From NCBI RefSeq assembly GCF_007997085.1, contig NZ_VORR01000011.1, positions 1-64,000 on the forward strand: a stretch of DNA of 64,000 nucleotides. Direction: 5' to 3'. The notes under the pieces were generated by a model. It was given only the letters and a program-made list of their open reading frames with translations, was not told the origin of the DNA and searched no databases. This document shows positions 8,898 to 18,355 of this stretch, one piece after another. How positions within the stretch are numbered: the first letter of the stretch is position 1; the number at the start of each line of letters is the position of its first letter. The stretch is from Polaribacter sp. IC066. Lineage in GTDB: Bacteria; Bacteroidota; Bacteroidia; Flavobacteriales; Flavobacteriaceae. Both the position numbers and the translations under genes were made by a program.

Positions 8898-10175
8898 ATG
8901 AAAAAAAAATATATCAAAATTTCAACAATTTTCTTTGTGTTTATTTTTATCACGGGTTGCCGTGCAGATAGACTACCAAAACTATTAGATACAGTTAAGT
9001 TAGAGAAAGAGAAGTTTAAAATAAATAAAATAAATTTCTATTTTGAAAACTCATTAAGCATGAATGGTTACCTCAAGGGTGAAGATTTCAGACACTCTAT
9101 GGCTGAAATTATTTATAATTTTAAAGGAGATTCGATACATAATTATTTTGTGAATACAAAAGTTCACAAAACGGATTCGATGCTAGACAAAATTAGGAAA
9201 GGAAACATATCTGTTGGAAATACAGGTAATTCGGACCATAAATTTATTTTTACAAATGCTATAAAAAATGCTGCTGGTAATAATTTAAGCATTGTTGTTA
9301 CTGATGGTATTTATTCCATGAGCAGTGGTGGTTTAACACTTGGAGATGTTGAAAAAGACATAGAAAAAGCTTTTGAAAATGCATTAAAACAAAACGAGCT
9401 TGAAACAGTAGTCTTAAAAATGGCTTCTAATTTTACAGGAAGATATTATTCTGAAAGTTGTCCTATTAAGGGAGGTGTAAAAATAGACCAGGAAAGACCT
9501 TATTATATTCTTTTATTTGGAAATAAAGAGGTCATAGATAAAGCCCTTGAAGAAATTGTAGTCTTGGAAGATTTAAATGGCTTTAAAGAACAAGCTAGAT
9601 TTTTCATAACAAAAGAAATAAAAGTTGATTATTCAATTCTTTTAAACGGAAAGGATAAGAAAGGTTCTTTTAAACCTTCGGATAGAAAAAATAAAATAAT
9701 TAAATCTATTGATCTTGAAGAAAGGTATGAGCCTCGTAATTCAGATATAAGTAAGGCTTATCTTCAATTTGCTGTGGGAGTGAACTTTACTAATTTATCA
9801 ATTCCTAAGGACTATCTTTTAGATACAGAAAATTACACTATTTCTGATAATACTGATTATGAAGTTCTTGAAATTAAAGATTTAAGGAACCTTGACCAAG
9901 CAACTAAGAATGATATTAAATCAAGAGATAAAGATTTCTCTCATATCATAATATTGAAGGGAAAAACAAAATTGTATGGTGATTTAAAAATTCAATTGGA
10001 TATTAAAGTTCCCAGTTGGATAAAAAAAACAGGAACTGCTAACGATTGCGCCATACAAAATGATACTACAAAAACTTTTTCATTTGACAAATTAATGCTT
10101 GGTATAAACAAAGCCTATGAAAAAATTAATAAAAAGAACGAATATTTTAATCTTATAATAAAAATTAATCCTTAA
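8898..10175 (+). CDS. Lipoprotein with a VWA-like (MIDAS-like) domain
   Basis: The signal peptide ends at a good lipobox, FITGC (C21), so the protein is a lipoprotein. At residues 45-58 NFYFENSLSMNGYL resembles the first MIDAS motif of von Willebrand A domains (D-x-S-x-S), with E50 replacing the usual aspartate and S52 and S54 kept. A second motif, LSIVVTDGIYSM with D136, matches the later VWA strand and acidic residue. The remaining residues, about 230-425, look beta-rich and unknown. It is the first gene of the large operon, 5 nt before the next. In this position it may anchor the complex at the outer membrane or sense a ligand (inference). The VWA assignment rests on motifs and order, not on a search. 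Confidence 0.6.
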   Translation: MKKKYIKISTIFFVFIFITGCRADRLPKLLDTVKLEKEKFKINKINFYFENSLSMNGYLKGEDFRHSMAEIIYNFKGDSIHNYFVNTKVHKTDSMLDKIRKGNISVGNTGNSDHKFIFTNAIKNAAGNNLSIVVTDGIYSMSSGGLTLGDVEKDIEKAFENALKQNELETVVLKMASNFTGRYYSESCPIKGGVKIDQERPYYILLFGNKEVIDKALEEIVVLEDLNGFKEQARFFITKEIKVDYSILLNGKDKKGSFKPSDRKNKIIKSIDLEERYEPRNSDISKAYLQFAVGVNFTNLSIPKDYLLDTENYTISDNTDYEVLEIKDLRNLDQATKNDIKSRDKDFSHIIILKGKTKLYGDLKIQLDIKVPSWIKKTGTANDCAIQNDTTKTFSFDKLMLGINKAYEKINKKNEYFNLIIKINP

Positions 10176-10180
10176 CAATT

Positions 10181-10621
10181 ATGATTGAATTCCTAAACAA
10201 CATATTTGCTCCATTGTATGAAGCATTTTTTGACTACCAAACAAATAATGAATTATTACAATGTATTTTTAACAATTTTGATTATGCTAAAATGGTAGGT
10301 GTTTTACTAATAACTCCTGTCTTGTTACTTTTAGGTTTTTATAAAATATGGGATCCTATTAAAAACCCAAAGTTAAAATGGATTTTAACGATTATAATTA
10401 GTGCATTAATTAGTGCTATTCTAACACAAAAAATTTTAATAGAATTGAATGTTTGTTTGCGCATGAAAATAGGAGGCTTTACTGGAGATGGGGTTGATCC
10501 CTTTAATTTCGCTTTAAGTATGAGTATGATTTCATTCTTTTACGCATTAATTATTTCAATTATCCTCTCAATAATCCCATTTAGATTAATAAGTACTAAT
10601 AATAGATACAATCCCTTTTAA
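10181..10621 (+). CDS. Small integral membrane protein, three helices (146 aa)
   Basis: Three hydrophobic segments are visible at about residues 38-57 (MVGVLLITPVLLLLGFYKIW), 64-88 (LKWILTIIISALISAILTQK) and 112-138 (MSMISFFYALIISIILSIIPF). A conserved-looking polar loop (GGFTGDGVDPFNFAL) precedes the third. There is no recognisable family. The start ATG at 10181 is 5 nt after the lipoprotein stop, and the next start is 3 nt after its own stop, so it is translated as part of the operon. It probably sits in the inner membrane as a small subunit or adaptor between the cytosolic filament-like proteins and the channel; this is inference from position. Confidence 0.7.
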   Translation: MIEFLNNIFAPLYEAFFDYQTNNELLQCIFNNFDYAKMVGVLLITPVLLLLGFYKIWDPIKNPKLKWILTIIISALISAILTQKILIELNVCLRMKIGGFTGDGVDPFNFALSMSMISFFYALIISIILSIIPFRLISTNNRYNPF

Positions 10622-10624
10622 ATT

Positions 10625-12100
10625 ATGGCAAATAAATTATACGTTTTTGGAATTGGAGGCACGGGTTCCAGAGTAATTAAAGCATTAGCAATGTTATTAG
10701 CTTCAGGTGTAAAATTAGATAGTAGTTTTAATACTGTAGTGCCAATTATTATTGATCCCGATACAGCAAATGGAGATTTAAATAGAACAGCAGATATTTT
10801 AACAAAGTATCAAAATATTGTAAACAAAGCAGGGAGTGAAAATGCCCTGTTTGGAACTAAAATAAAAACACTAACACAGCTAACAAATGAAAATAGCCCA
10901 AATTTAAGTAACAACTTTAAGTTTGGTATAGACGGTAGCGGTCAAGAATTTGGACAATCCATAGATTATAATGGATTAGATGATGAAAATAAAGCATTGA
11001 TTGATTTATTATTTAGCAAAGAAAACATTGAGGCAGATATGACAGTCGGTTTCAAAGGAAACCCAAATATAGGAAGTGTCGTTTTAAATAAAATTGTAGA
11101 TTCAAATGAGTACGTAGAATTTTCGAATTCTTTCAATCAAGGAGATGCAATTTTTATAATTAGTTCAATTTTTGGAGGAACCGGAGCTTCTGGATTCCCG
11201 TTGTTATTGAAAAATTTAAGAACCAATGATGCAAGTAAGTTAAATTCCAATTTAATTAGTAAAGCAACTATTGGAGCCATTTCTTATTTACCATACTTTA
11301 AAGTATCTGATAATGACAATACTAAAAAAGCAATAGATTCTGCAACATTTTTCGGAAAAGCAAAAGCCGCATTAAGTTATTATGAACACGCAATTTTTAA
11401 TAACAATAATAGCATATTAAATGCATTTTATTATTTAGGTGATAATGCCAATAATAATATGAAATATGCGGTAGGAAAATTAGCTCAAAAGAATAAGGCA
11501 CATTTTGTTGAATTGGCAGGTGCGCTAGCTATTGTTGATTTTGTGAAAAGTATACCCGTTGTTTCTCAAAGCAATCAAACCGCTATTAAAGAGTTTGGGG
11601 TTGAAGATGGAAGTTTAAAATTGAAATTTGATAGTTTAGGACAAGACGCAAAAGATAAATTGAGAGTTCCCTTATCAAAAATGTACTTATTTGATACGTT
11701 TATTGAAAAATCTATGGGCGAATTATTGAAATCCCCAGGCAGTTATAATGGTGAAAATGGGATTAAAAAGGAGTTTTATAATTCTGACTTTTATAAAATT
11801 GAATTTATTCCTTTTTTAAATTATTTCAAAGAATGGATCGGAGAAATGGCGACAAATGAGATTTCTTTTACTCCTTTTCATCAGAATCAAAAGCATGACT
11901 CCTTATTAGATTTTATCATTGGAAATAAAGTTTCAAAAGGAGGTCTTTTATCAAGAAATAAAATTACTGGCGATATTTTAATTAAAAATGCTCACAAATT
12001 AGTAAAAGAGGGAAAACTAAACAATGTAACGGTAGAGGAACGTTTTATCAAAGTGTTTGATGAAATTTTAACAGTTCAACTTAATAACATTCTAAATTAA
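10625..12100 (+). CDS. Tubulin/FtsZ-like protein (Tubulin_2-type)
   Basis: The protein opens with VFGIGGTGSRV (G9 to R16), the nucleotide-binding T1 loop seen in tubulin/FtsZ-like and Tubulin_2 proteins. IIDPDTANGDLNRT at about 46-59 fits the T3 region. Residues 184-190, GGTGASG within SIFGGTGASGFPLL, match the tubulin signature loop GGTGTG with one extra residue. The C-terminal half (residues 250-491) has no clear FtsZ activation domain, so GTP hydrolysis and polymerisation are not assured. The length of 491 is longer than FtsZ. There is no signal or membrane helix, so it is cytosolic. It lies directly before the actin/Hsp70-fold gene, an uncommon pairing. A Rossmann-fold protein without filament activity is the main alternative. 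Confidence 0.7.
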   Translation: MANKLYVFGIGGTGSRVIKALAMLLASGVKLDSSFNTVVPIIIDPDTANGDLNRTADILTKYQNIVNKAGSENALFGTKIKTLTQLTNENSPNLSNNFKFGIDGSGQEFGQSIDYNGLDDENKALIDLLFSKENIEADMTVGFKGNPNIGSVVLNKIVDSNEYVEFSNSFNQGDAIFIISSIFGGTGASGFPLLLKNLRTNDASKLNSNLISKATIGAISYLPYFKVSDNDNTKKAIDSATFFGKAKAALSYYEHAIFNNNNSILNAFYYLGDNANNNMKYAVGKLAQKNKAHFVELAGALAIVDFVKSIPVVSQSNQTAIKEFGVEDGSLKLKFDSLGQDAKDKLRVPLSKMYLFDTFIEKSMGELLKSPGSYNGENGIKKEFYNSDFYKIEFIPFLNYFKEWIGEMATNEISFTPFHQNQKHDSLLDFIIGNKVSKGGLLSRNKITGDILIKNAHKLVKEGKLNNVTVEERFIKVFDEILTVQLNNILN

Positions 12101-12105
12101 AAAAA

Positions 12106-15100
12106 ATGGGAAAGAAAGTTTTTAGAATACACAATCAAGGCGCTTTAACAAATGATTGGTTTGCATCTACGCCAATTAATGCAACCTTAATTGATAGTAT
12201 AATAACAGATGGTGGAGATGGTAAAAAATTACCAACTTCTATTCCTAGTCCATTTGCAAGAATTGATTTAGTTAGAACTGCATTTAATATTATTGGAAAT
12301 AGTGGTCAATTAGATGGAGTAGAAACACATGGGTTAGCGACAGCATCAGATAATCATAAATTAATTTCTGACGCTCTAGATATAGGACAAATTCTATTTA
12401 ATTACGATAGATACAAAGAAGATTTAGAATTGGTTGCTTGGGATAAAGTAACAAGTTTAAATACGTTATTAAATGGCAACGACCAGCAGAAGCATTTAGG
12501 TAATACGCTTGATTTATTTTTAAAACAAGATAGCCAACAATATAATTTTAATGATTGTGATAAAATTTACATATTAAAATACAAGTTTAAGATTATTGGG
12601 GGTACATCTCCAAGAACCCTTTTTTTTGCGGCGCCAAATGCAAAGGAAATTGATATTAAATTTGGGAATGATATTATGTTAGATGAAGGTTTACATCCTT
12701 TATATAAAAGAGATAAAGAATATGTAAAATATTTGTACGCATTGTCTAAAACGAATAACTTTAATGCTAAATTTCCTGAGTTTAATAGTTATTTAATTAA
12801 ATCCTTTCAGGAAATTTATAAAATAGATCAGACTTTTTATAATGAATTAATGAATATTAATACTGATCATTATTTAAATTCATTACCAAATGTAGTTTTT
12901 AATGGAAAAGCAGGACAACCCATAGAAGTGATAAGGGGTTTGTCATTAAAACAATATGTATTAGATCCAATAAAAATTCAAGAAAATAGTGATTTAACAA
13001 TAGTTACAACTAAAACTAATAAAGGTTTTAAACCATTAGTTTTACCTGTCGACCCGCTTAATTCAAGATGTAGATATACGTTAGACTCATGGAATCCTGC
13101 TACAACTGTGCCAGTTGAAGATAGTAGACCTTTATCAAAAAGAACATTACCAGAGCAAGGTGACTTATACCCTTACTTAACAATGAATGACTTTTTATCG
13201 AGCACAATTATTAAATTACCTTATGAAATAGATAAGGAAAAGTTTTTTACGGTTGGGGAAAACAAATATCTGTTACCGCTCACAAAAAGATTTTTTGATT
13301 ATTTCAGTGTCGATGATATTTTAAATAAAAATATGATTGAGCTAAATGCTAGAGCTGGAGATAGTGTAGAAATTAAATTAAATATACCTATTAAAAAAGG
13401 ATTTATTCAATATTCAAAAATATATTATCCAAAAACTAGCAATGATCCTAAAAAAGGAAGTGTGGTAGAGAAATCGTTTGCTCTTTCAATTTATCCTTTT
13501 GTTTTTAGCGAAGAAGTAGATATTATGTACGCTTTAGGATTAGCTGATGTAATGCCAGAGAATGGAAATTCATTAGATTTAACCGTTTTTAATTCAAAAG
13601 AAAACAATGAAAATATTCCTGTAAATCAAAAGCAAAGATCAAAGACTCCATATATAACTACGCAAACAATTGTCAAAGATCGGTTTGATACAATCTCAAT
13701 TAAATATGGAAATTATGAGAATTACTTAATTCCAACTTGGCCAAATTATAAAGGTAATGGAGGTGATGACTATGAGTTTTCAATCGATTTTGGCACAACC
13801 AATTCTCATATAGAATATAAAATTGATGGTCAAGGAAGCGAAAAAGCTTTTGATATCTCTAAAGAGGATACTCAAATAGTATTTTTAATACCTGAAGACA
13901 CTTCTATAAGAACACAGGAAATTAGAAGTGTTTTTGACGCAGGAACTCACTTAGAACAGGAGGTAATTAGCAAATACTTTGGAGATAACGAGTTGAGAAA
14001 TGCGCCATTTAGAACCTGTTTAGTTCAAAATAAGGATATAAATTATAACCAACCTACATTTATCTTTGCAGATGCTAATGCAGGTTTTGATTATGAGAAA
14101 GTAGTTATTAGAACCTATTTAAAAGCATTTACAGATTTGAAATGGGCGAATAATAATGCCGATGATAAGCATAGACTTAAACTTTATATTGAAGAGCTTT
14201 TAATATTATGTAAAAACAAAGTACTAAAAAATAATGGAAATATAAATAACACAAAGGTTACTTGGTTTTATCCTGTTAGTATGACTTCAAATCATTTAAA
14301 TAGATTAAGAACAATTTGGAAAAATAGTTTTAAGGAAGTTTTCGGTAAGAATATAAAAGACGAAAATTTGCTTGACTTTCCTGAAAGCGTAGCGCCATTT
14401 TATTATTTTAAAGCAAAAGAGGGAATACCTACGATGGCAAAGCCTTCTGTTTCAATAGATATTGGTGGTGGCACTACAGATATTATGATTTATGCGGATG
14501 GTGAACCAAAATTAATATCTTCCTTTAGATTTGCTGGGAATGCAATTTTTGGAGATGGTTTTAATGGAAACATAAATGGTAATGGTTTTGTAAATAAATA
14601 TTATACAAAGTTTAAAGAAGTACTTTCTCAAAATGAATTAAAAGTAGAATTAGAAATTCTCGAGAAATTATTTCACGAAAATCAAACATCTCAAGATTTA
14701 ATTAACTTTTTATTTTCCTTACATGACAATAAAAACATCAAAGACAAACAACTTAAAAACCTCAATTTTTCTGAAGAACTAGCAGGAGATAGTGATTTTA
14801 AAATTATCTTTTTATTATTCTATAGTGCAATTATCTACCATATTGCAGAATTAATGAATACAAAAGGATTTGATGCACCTAGAAATATTGTTTTCAGCGG
14901 TACAGGCTCTAAAACATTGCAAATTTTGGATAGAGACACTAAAAATCATGAATCTTTAAAAAAACTTTTCGAGGCTATTTTTAATAATGTATATGAAGAA
15001 ACAGATGCAAAAATTACGATAAAGGCAACTAATAATCCAAAAGAAGTTACTTGTAAAGGAGGCTTTTATATGGGGGCAAATTTAAATAATTTAAATCATA

Positions 15101-15477
15101 CGGAACTTGTTGAGGTAAATGTTGGGAGTAGAAATAAAATAGTTCAAAATCTAAGTAATATTTCTGAAGATACAATTAAATATAAAGATTTAACAAAACC
15201 ATATTTAGAAAGTGTAGTTCAAAATGTAGAAGATTTTTACAAGCTCTTTAATAAATTGATGATTGATCTTAATTTCAAAAACGCTTTTGATATATCAAAC
15301 AAATCATCAAAGATTTTTAATAGTATAAAATCTGAAGACTTATTAGATTATGAAATGCAAGGAATCGAAAGTCAAAAGTCAGATACAGTTGATGAGGACC
15401 CTTTGGGTGAAACCTTATTCTTTTTTCCGCTAATCGGTAAATTAAATGAATTAGCGAATGAAATTAGCAACGAATAA
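12106..15477 (+). CDS. Large actin/Hsp70-fold ATPase-like protein (1123 aa)
   Basis: The C-terminal half carries all three actin/Hsp70/sugar-kinase signatures: phosphate-1 at residues 561-567 (DFGTTNS), phosphate-2 at 785-792 (DIGGGTTD), and the adenosine motif at 928-935 (IVFSGTGS). This shows an intact nucleotide site. Residues 1-550 are unlike DnaK and contain segments such as IGGTSPRTLFFAAPN, probably a beta-rich binding domain. No signal peptide or membrane helix is seen, so it is cytosolic. At 1123 residues it is almost twice the length of DnaK; SrfB-type virulence proteins are similarly large members of this superfamily and are a possible relative. It sits between the tubulin-like gene (5 nt) and the bitopic membrane protein (12 nt). 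It may switch or energise assembly of the envelope machine (inference). Confidence 0.75.
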   Translation: MGKKVFRIHNQGALTNDWFASTPINATLIDSIITDGGDGKKLPTSIPSPFARIDLVRTAFNIIGNSGQLDGVETHGLATASDNHKLISDALDIGQILFNYDRYKEDLELVAWDKVTSLNTLLNGNDQQKHLGNTLDLFLKQDSQQYNFNDCDKIYILKYKFKIIGGTSPRTLFFAAPNAKEIDIKFGNDIMLDEGLHPLYKRDKEYVKYLYALSKTNNFNAKFPEFNSYLIKSFQEIYKIDQTFYNELMNINTDHYLNSLPNVVFNGKAGQPIEVIRGLSLKQYVLDPIKIQENSDLTIVTTKTNKGFKPLVLPVDPLNSRCRYTLDSWNPATTVPVEDSRPLSKRTLPEQGDLYPYLTMNDFLSSTIIKLPYEIDKEKFFTVGENKYLLPLTKRFFDYFSVDDILNKNMIELNARAGDSVEIKLNIPIKKGFIQYSKIYYPKTSNDPKKGSVVEKSFALSIYPFVFSEEVDIMYALGLADVMPENGNSLDLTVFNSKENNENIPVNQKQRSKTPYITTQTIVKDRFDTISIKYGNYENYLIPTWPNYKGNGGDDYEFSIDFGTTNSHIEYKIDGQGSEKAFDISKEDTQIVFLIPEDTSIRTQEIRSVFDAGTHLEQEVISKYFGDNELRNAPFRTCLVQNKDINYNQPTFIFADANAGFDYEKVVIRTYLKAFTDLKWANNNADDKHRLKLYIEELLILCKNKVLKNNGNINNTKVTWFYPVSMTSNHLNRLRTIWKNSFKEVFGKNIKDENLLDFPESVAPFYYFKAKEGIPTMAKPSVSIDIGGGTTDIMIYADGEPKLISSFRFAGNAIFGDGFNGNINGNGFVNKYYTKFKEVLSQNELKVELEILEKLFHENQTSQDLINFLFSLHDNKNIKDKQLKNLNFSEELAGDSDFKIIFLLFYSAIIYHIAELMNTKGFDAPRNIVFSGTGSKTLQILDRDTKNHESLKKLFEAIFNNVYEETDAKITIKATNNPKEVTCKGGFYMGANLNNLNHTELVEVNVGSRNKIVQNLSNISEDTIKYKDLTKPYLESVVQNVEDFYKLFNKLMIDLNFKNAFDISNKSSKIFNSIKSEDLLDYEMQGIESQKSDTVDEDPLGETLFFFPLIGKLNELANEISNE

Positions 15478-15489
15478 TCAATTAAAACT

Positions 15490-16722
15490 ATGAAAAAAAT
15501 TTGGTATTTGTTTATAGTAGTTTTTTTGTTCACGAATTATAATTACGGGCAATCTAAACAAGATAGTATTGATTCTTATGAAAAAGTGAATAAATGGGCA
15601 GTGGTTAAATTAACTATTGCCTACATGGCAGACTTAAGAAGTTGGTCTGCAGAAACGGAGAAATCAAAAGTAAAACAAAGTTTAAAAAAAGAGTTTGATG
15701 ACTATATTACTTTAGAAAAAAGCTACGATGAATATTCAGAAGTAATAGATTTAGAGGAGTTTGAAGCCTCATTAGAAGATAATTGGTCAGGCACAAAAAG
15801 GGCTGTATTCAAAAAATACAAGAAGGAACTTGTAGATAGCACAAATGTTAATAATTTCGTGAATATACGTTTTGTTCCTCCAAATGCCCCTAAAAATAAT
15901 CGCTCAAATATAATTCTAATAATCAATAAAAAATATAATTCTTTACTTCCTAAATCAGGAAATAAAAATAAAATAGTTGTAAAAGAGAATATTTCCAAAA
16001 ATACAGCTTCTAACACTAGTTCTATAAGAAATAGTAATAAATCAAATCTTGTAAATATTACAATTTACCCACTATTGGCTTTAGCTGTATTATTAATTTT
16101 ATATTTATCTTATAAATTAACGAAGGCTAAAAATAAAATTAACGGAATCAAAAAAAACAGAAGGAACCAAACTTCTGAATCTATTGATAATAATAAGGCC
16201 TTTAATAATAAAATTAATTCATTACATAAAGAAATTGATTCCTTAAAAAGTAAAATTAAATTATTAGAAGAAACGAATTCAGATTTAATGAATCAACCGA
16301 AATCAAATAAAAATAATTTAGAAGTCCAGGAAACAAAAAAATCTATGGAAGACATAAAGTCAATACCTATAGATTTAACAACTCCTAAAGTACAGCAAAC
16401 GATAACAAAACGGATATACTTTCCTTCACCTTTTGAGAATGACAGATTTGCAAACGAAGAGGCGAGTGAAACTGAAAAGCCAATTTCTTTGTATGTCGCT
16501 GAAATTGATAAAAATACAAATCGAGGAAGAATTAGTTTAATAGAAACAGCAGACCTATCTAGGGCGCTAAACTCTCCAAATACTTTTTTAGAAATGGTCT
16601 GCAACTATGAAAATGCATACAGTTCTTCTGCAAAAGAAATAAAAGTAATAGAAGAGGGCAAAGTAGCTTTAGTAGGAGAAGATTGGATAGTGAACCCTAA
16701 AATAAGAATTAAATTTATTTAA
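15490..16722 (+). CDS. Bitopic membrane protein with coiled coil, part of the machine
   Basis: It has a signal peptide (residues 1-21, ending NYNYGQS), a periplasmic part to about residue 185, a membrane helix at about 188-208 (NITIYPLLALAVLLILYLSY), and a cytosolic coiled coil at about 235-270 (NSLHKEIDSLKSKIKLLEE). A compact C-terminal domain follows at about 305-410 (RIYFPSPFENDRF, ISLYVAEIDKNTNRG). I do not recognise a family. The topology places its ends on both sides of the inner membrane, so it could link the cytosolic tubulin- and actin-like proteins to the periplasmic side of the channel. The next gene starts 4 nt downstream. Confidence 0.7.
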   Translation: MKKIWYLFIVVFLFTNYNYGQSKQDSIDSYEKVNKWAVVKLTIAYMADLRSWSAETEKSKVKQSLKKEFDDYITLEKSYDEYSEVIDLEEFEASLEDNWSGTKRAVFKKYKKELVDSTNVNNFVNIRFVPPNAPKNNRSNIILIINKKYNSLLPKSGNKNKIVVKENISKNTASNTSSIRNSNKSNLVNITIYPLLALAVLLILYLSYKLTKAKNKINGIKKNRRNQTSESIDNNKAFNNKINSLHKEIDSLKSKIKLLEETNSDLMNQPKSNKNNLEVQETKKSMEDIKSIPIDLTTPKVQQTITKRIYFPSPFENDRFANEEASETEKPISLYVAEIDKNTNRGRISLIETADLSRALNSPNTFLEMVCNYENAYSSSAKEIKVIEEGKVALVGEDWIVNPKIRIKFI

Positions 16723-16726
16723 AATT

Positions 16727-18355
16727 ATGTACCAATATTTTGAAGTACTTATAATAATCACCATCATAATCTTTCAGATTATAATTGCTAGAGATTTATA
16801 TTTTAAGATAAGAGCATACAAAGCAATTTTCGATTTTGAAGACTTACCTACGATTACTCAAAAAAAGGTTTCAAAAAATGTTTTTAAATCTGGAGATGTT
16901 TATGAAATATTAACGTTTGAAGGAGAAGAAGGTGTTGTAAATATTACTTATTTGCAATACAACAATAAAAGTCGCGTGTTGGCTACAATGGTGAAATACA
17001 TAAATGTTTATTTGATTAAAAATAAAGGAGCAACTATTGATTTCCATTTAATAAAAGATATTGTAGATAAACATACAGAGACATCGCAAAATGAAATTGA
17101 AAATAGAATACCAGCGCCCTTATATTTAGGTCTAGCCGCTACCATGTTGGGGATTATTATAGGACTTTTTTCTGTTAACTTTAATGCTAATAGTAATGCT
17201 TTAAATGCAATTCAGCCTCTTATTAATGGTGTAAAATGGGCAATGTCTGCAAGTGTAATAGGCTTAATAATAACTACTGTATTTTCGATAAAGATTTATA
17301 AAGATGCTCAAGTAGAAGCGGATGAAGAAAAAAGTGAATTCTTATCCAAATTACAATCGGAATTAATGCCAAAAATGGCTACCGGTAAAATGCCTGAAGT
17401 CGCTATTCTGTCAGATAAATTAGATGTTTTTGCAAGAAATACAAGTAGTTCAATTTCTCAATTAGATGCTATTGTGCGCAATACTTCTAATACTGTTGAA
17501 AGAGAGCAGCAATTAATTCGTGATATAAGGAAATTAGATGTTGCTAAAATTACATCGGCAAATGTTCAAGTATTTAGTGAGTTAGATAATATGATGGATT
17601 CTTTTAAGAATTTTGCAAATTATTATAATAAGTTAAATAGTTCAATGGAAGGAACCACTGATCTTGTTAGCAAGTTACAGCGTTTTATTTCGAGCACAGA
17701 AAATATTAATATTGTTCTAGAGGGAATTAAGAAAAATATTGAAGAAAGTAATGTTGCAACTACTTTTTTTAACACTCACATTCAATCATTTGAACGATAC
17801 GGGGATGCTGTAAATGAAGCTGTCATTAATGCTGATTCAAAAATGACTAAAGCGATCAGTGAACTTGGGAGATTAACTGAAGAACAATTCAACTCATTTA
17901 ATGAAGCAATTGCAAACTTTGATTCTAAACTTTCAACAGCTTTTACCCATTCTATTGAAAAATTCATGGAAGCAATGGATGCACAAATTTTAAGAACAGA
18001 GATGGCCTTTGCGGATAGTAGACCAAAATTTGAAAAATTGGATAAATTAGATTTGCTTGATCAATTAAGTCAATTAGATCAACTGCCAAGTATAAATGTC
18101 CGTTTAGAAAGTTTAGAAAAAAATTTAGCCAATGTTTTTAATAAAAATAGTCAAGAAATAATTTTAGCATTAAAAGGAAACAATCAATTCTATCAAAAAG
18201 ATGATAGTCCAAATAATCCTTTACCAATTGAAACTATAGAAAAGAAAAAATCACTTCAAGAAAAAATACTTTTAGTATTACAGATTGGTACTTATATCGT
18301 TATTATAAATTACGGGGTCTATACACTCTTACAATATTTTCATTTAATGAAATAA
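16727..18355 (+). CDS. MotA/TolQ/ExbB-type proton channel subunit with long tail (ZorA-like)
   Basis: Membrane helices lie at about residues 5-22, 130-150 (APLYLGLAATMLGIIIGLF) and 168-188 (GVKWAMSASVIGLIITTVF). The last two match the conserved MotA/TolQ/ExbB pair with the small-residue and threonine pattern APLxGLxxTxxGI and GxxxAMxxxxxGLxxT. Residues about 190-515 form a long, heptad-rich cytosolic tail. A fourth hydrophobic segment near 520-536 at the very end is unusual. ZorA of Zorya defence systems also has this core with a long intracellular tail, so ZorA is the closest described analogue. The stop TAA shares one base with the ATG of the following MotB-like gene. It should form a pentameric ion channel with the MotB-like proteins. 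Confidence 0.8.
   Translation: MYQYFEVLIIITIIIFQIIIARDLYFKIRAYKAIFDFEDLPTITQKKVSKNVFKSGDVYEILTFEGEEGVVNITYLQYNNKSRVLATMVKYINVYLIKNKGATIDFHLIKDIVDKHTETSQNEIENRIPAPLYLGLAATMLGIIIGLFSVNFNANSNALNAIQPLINGVKWAMSASVIGLIITTVFSIKIYKDAQVEADEEKSEFLSKLQSELMPKMATGKMPEVAILSDKLDVFARNTSSSISQLDAIVRNTSNTVEREQQLIRDIRKLDVAKITSANVQVFSELDNMMDSFKNFANYYNKLNSSMEGTTDLVSKLQRFISSTENINIVLEGIKKNIEESNVATTFFNTHIQSFERYGDAVNEAVINADSKMTKAISELGRLTEEQFNSFNEAIANFDSKLSTAFTHSIEKFMEAMDAQILRTEMAFADSRPKFEKLDKLDLLDQLSQLDQLPSINVRLESLEKNLANVFNKNSQEIILALKGNNQFYQKDDSPNNPLPIETIEKKKSLQEKILLVLQIGTYIVIINYGVYTLLQYFHLMK

Noticed and set aside
12106..15477. Calling the 1123-residue protein DnaK or SrfB
   Set aside because: The nucleotide-site motifs fit the superfamily, but the length and N-terminal half differ from DnaK, and similarity to SrfB could not be tested by eye.
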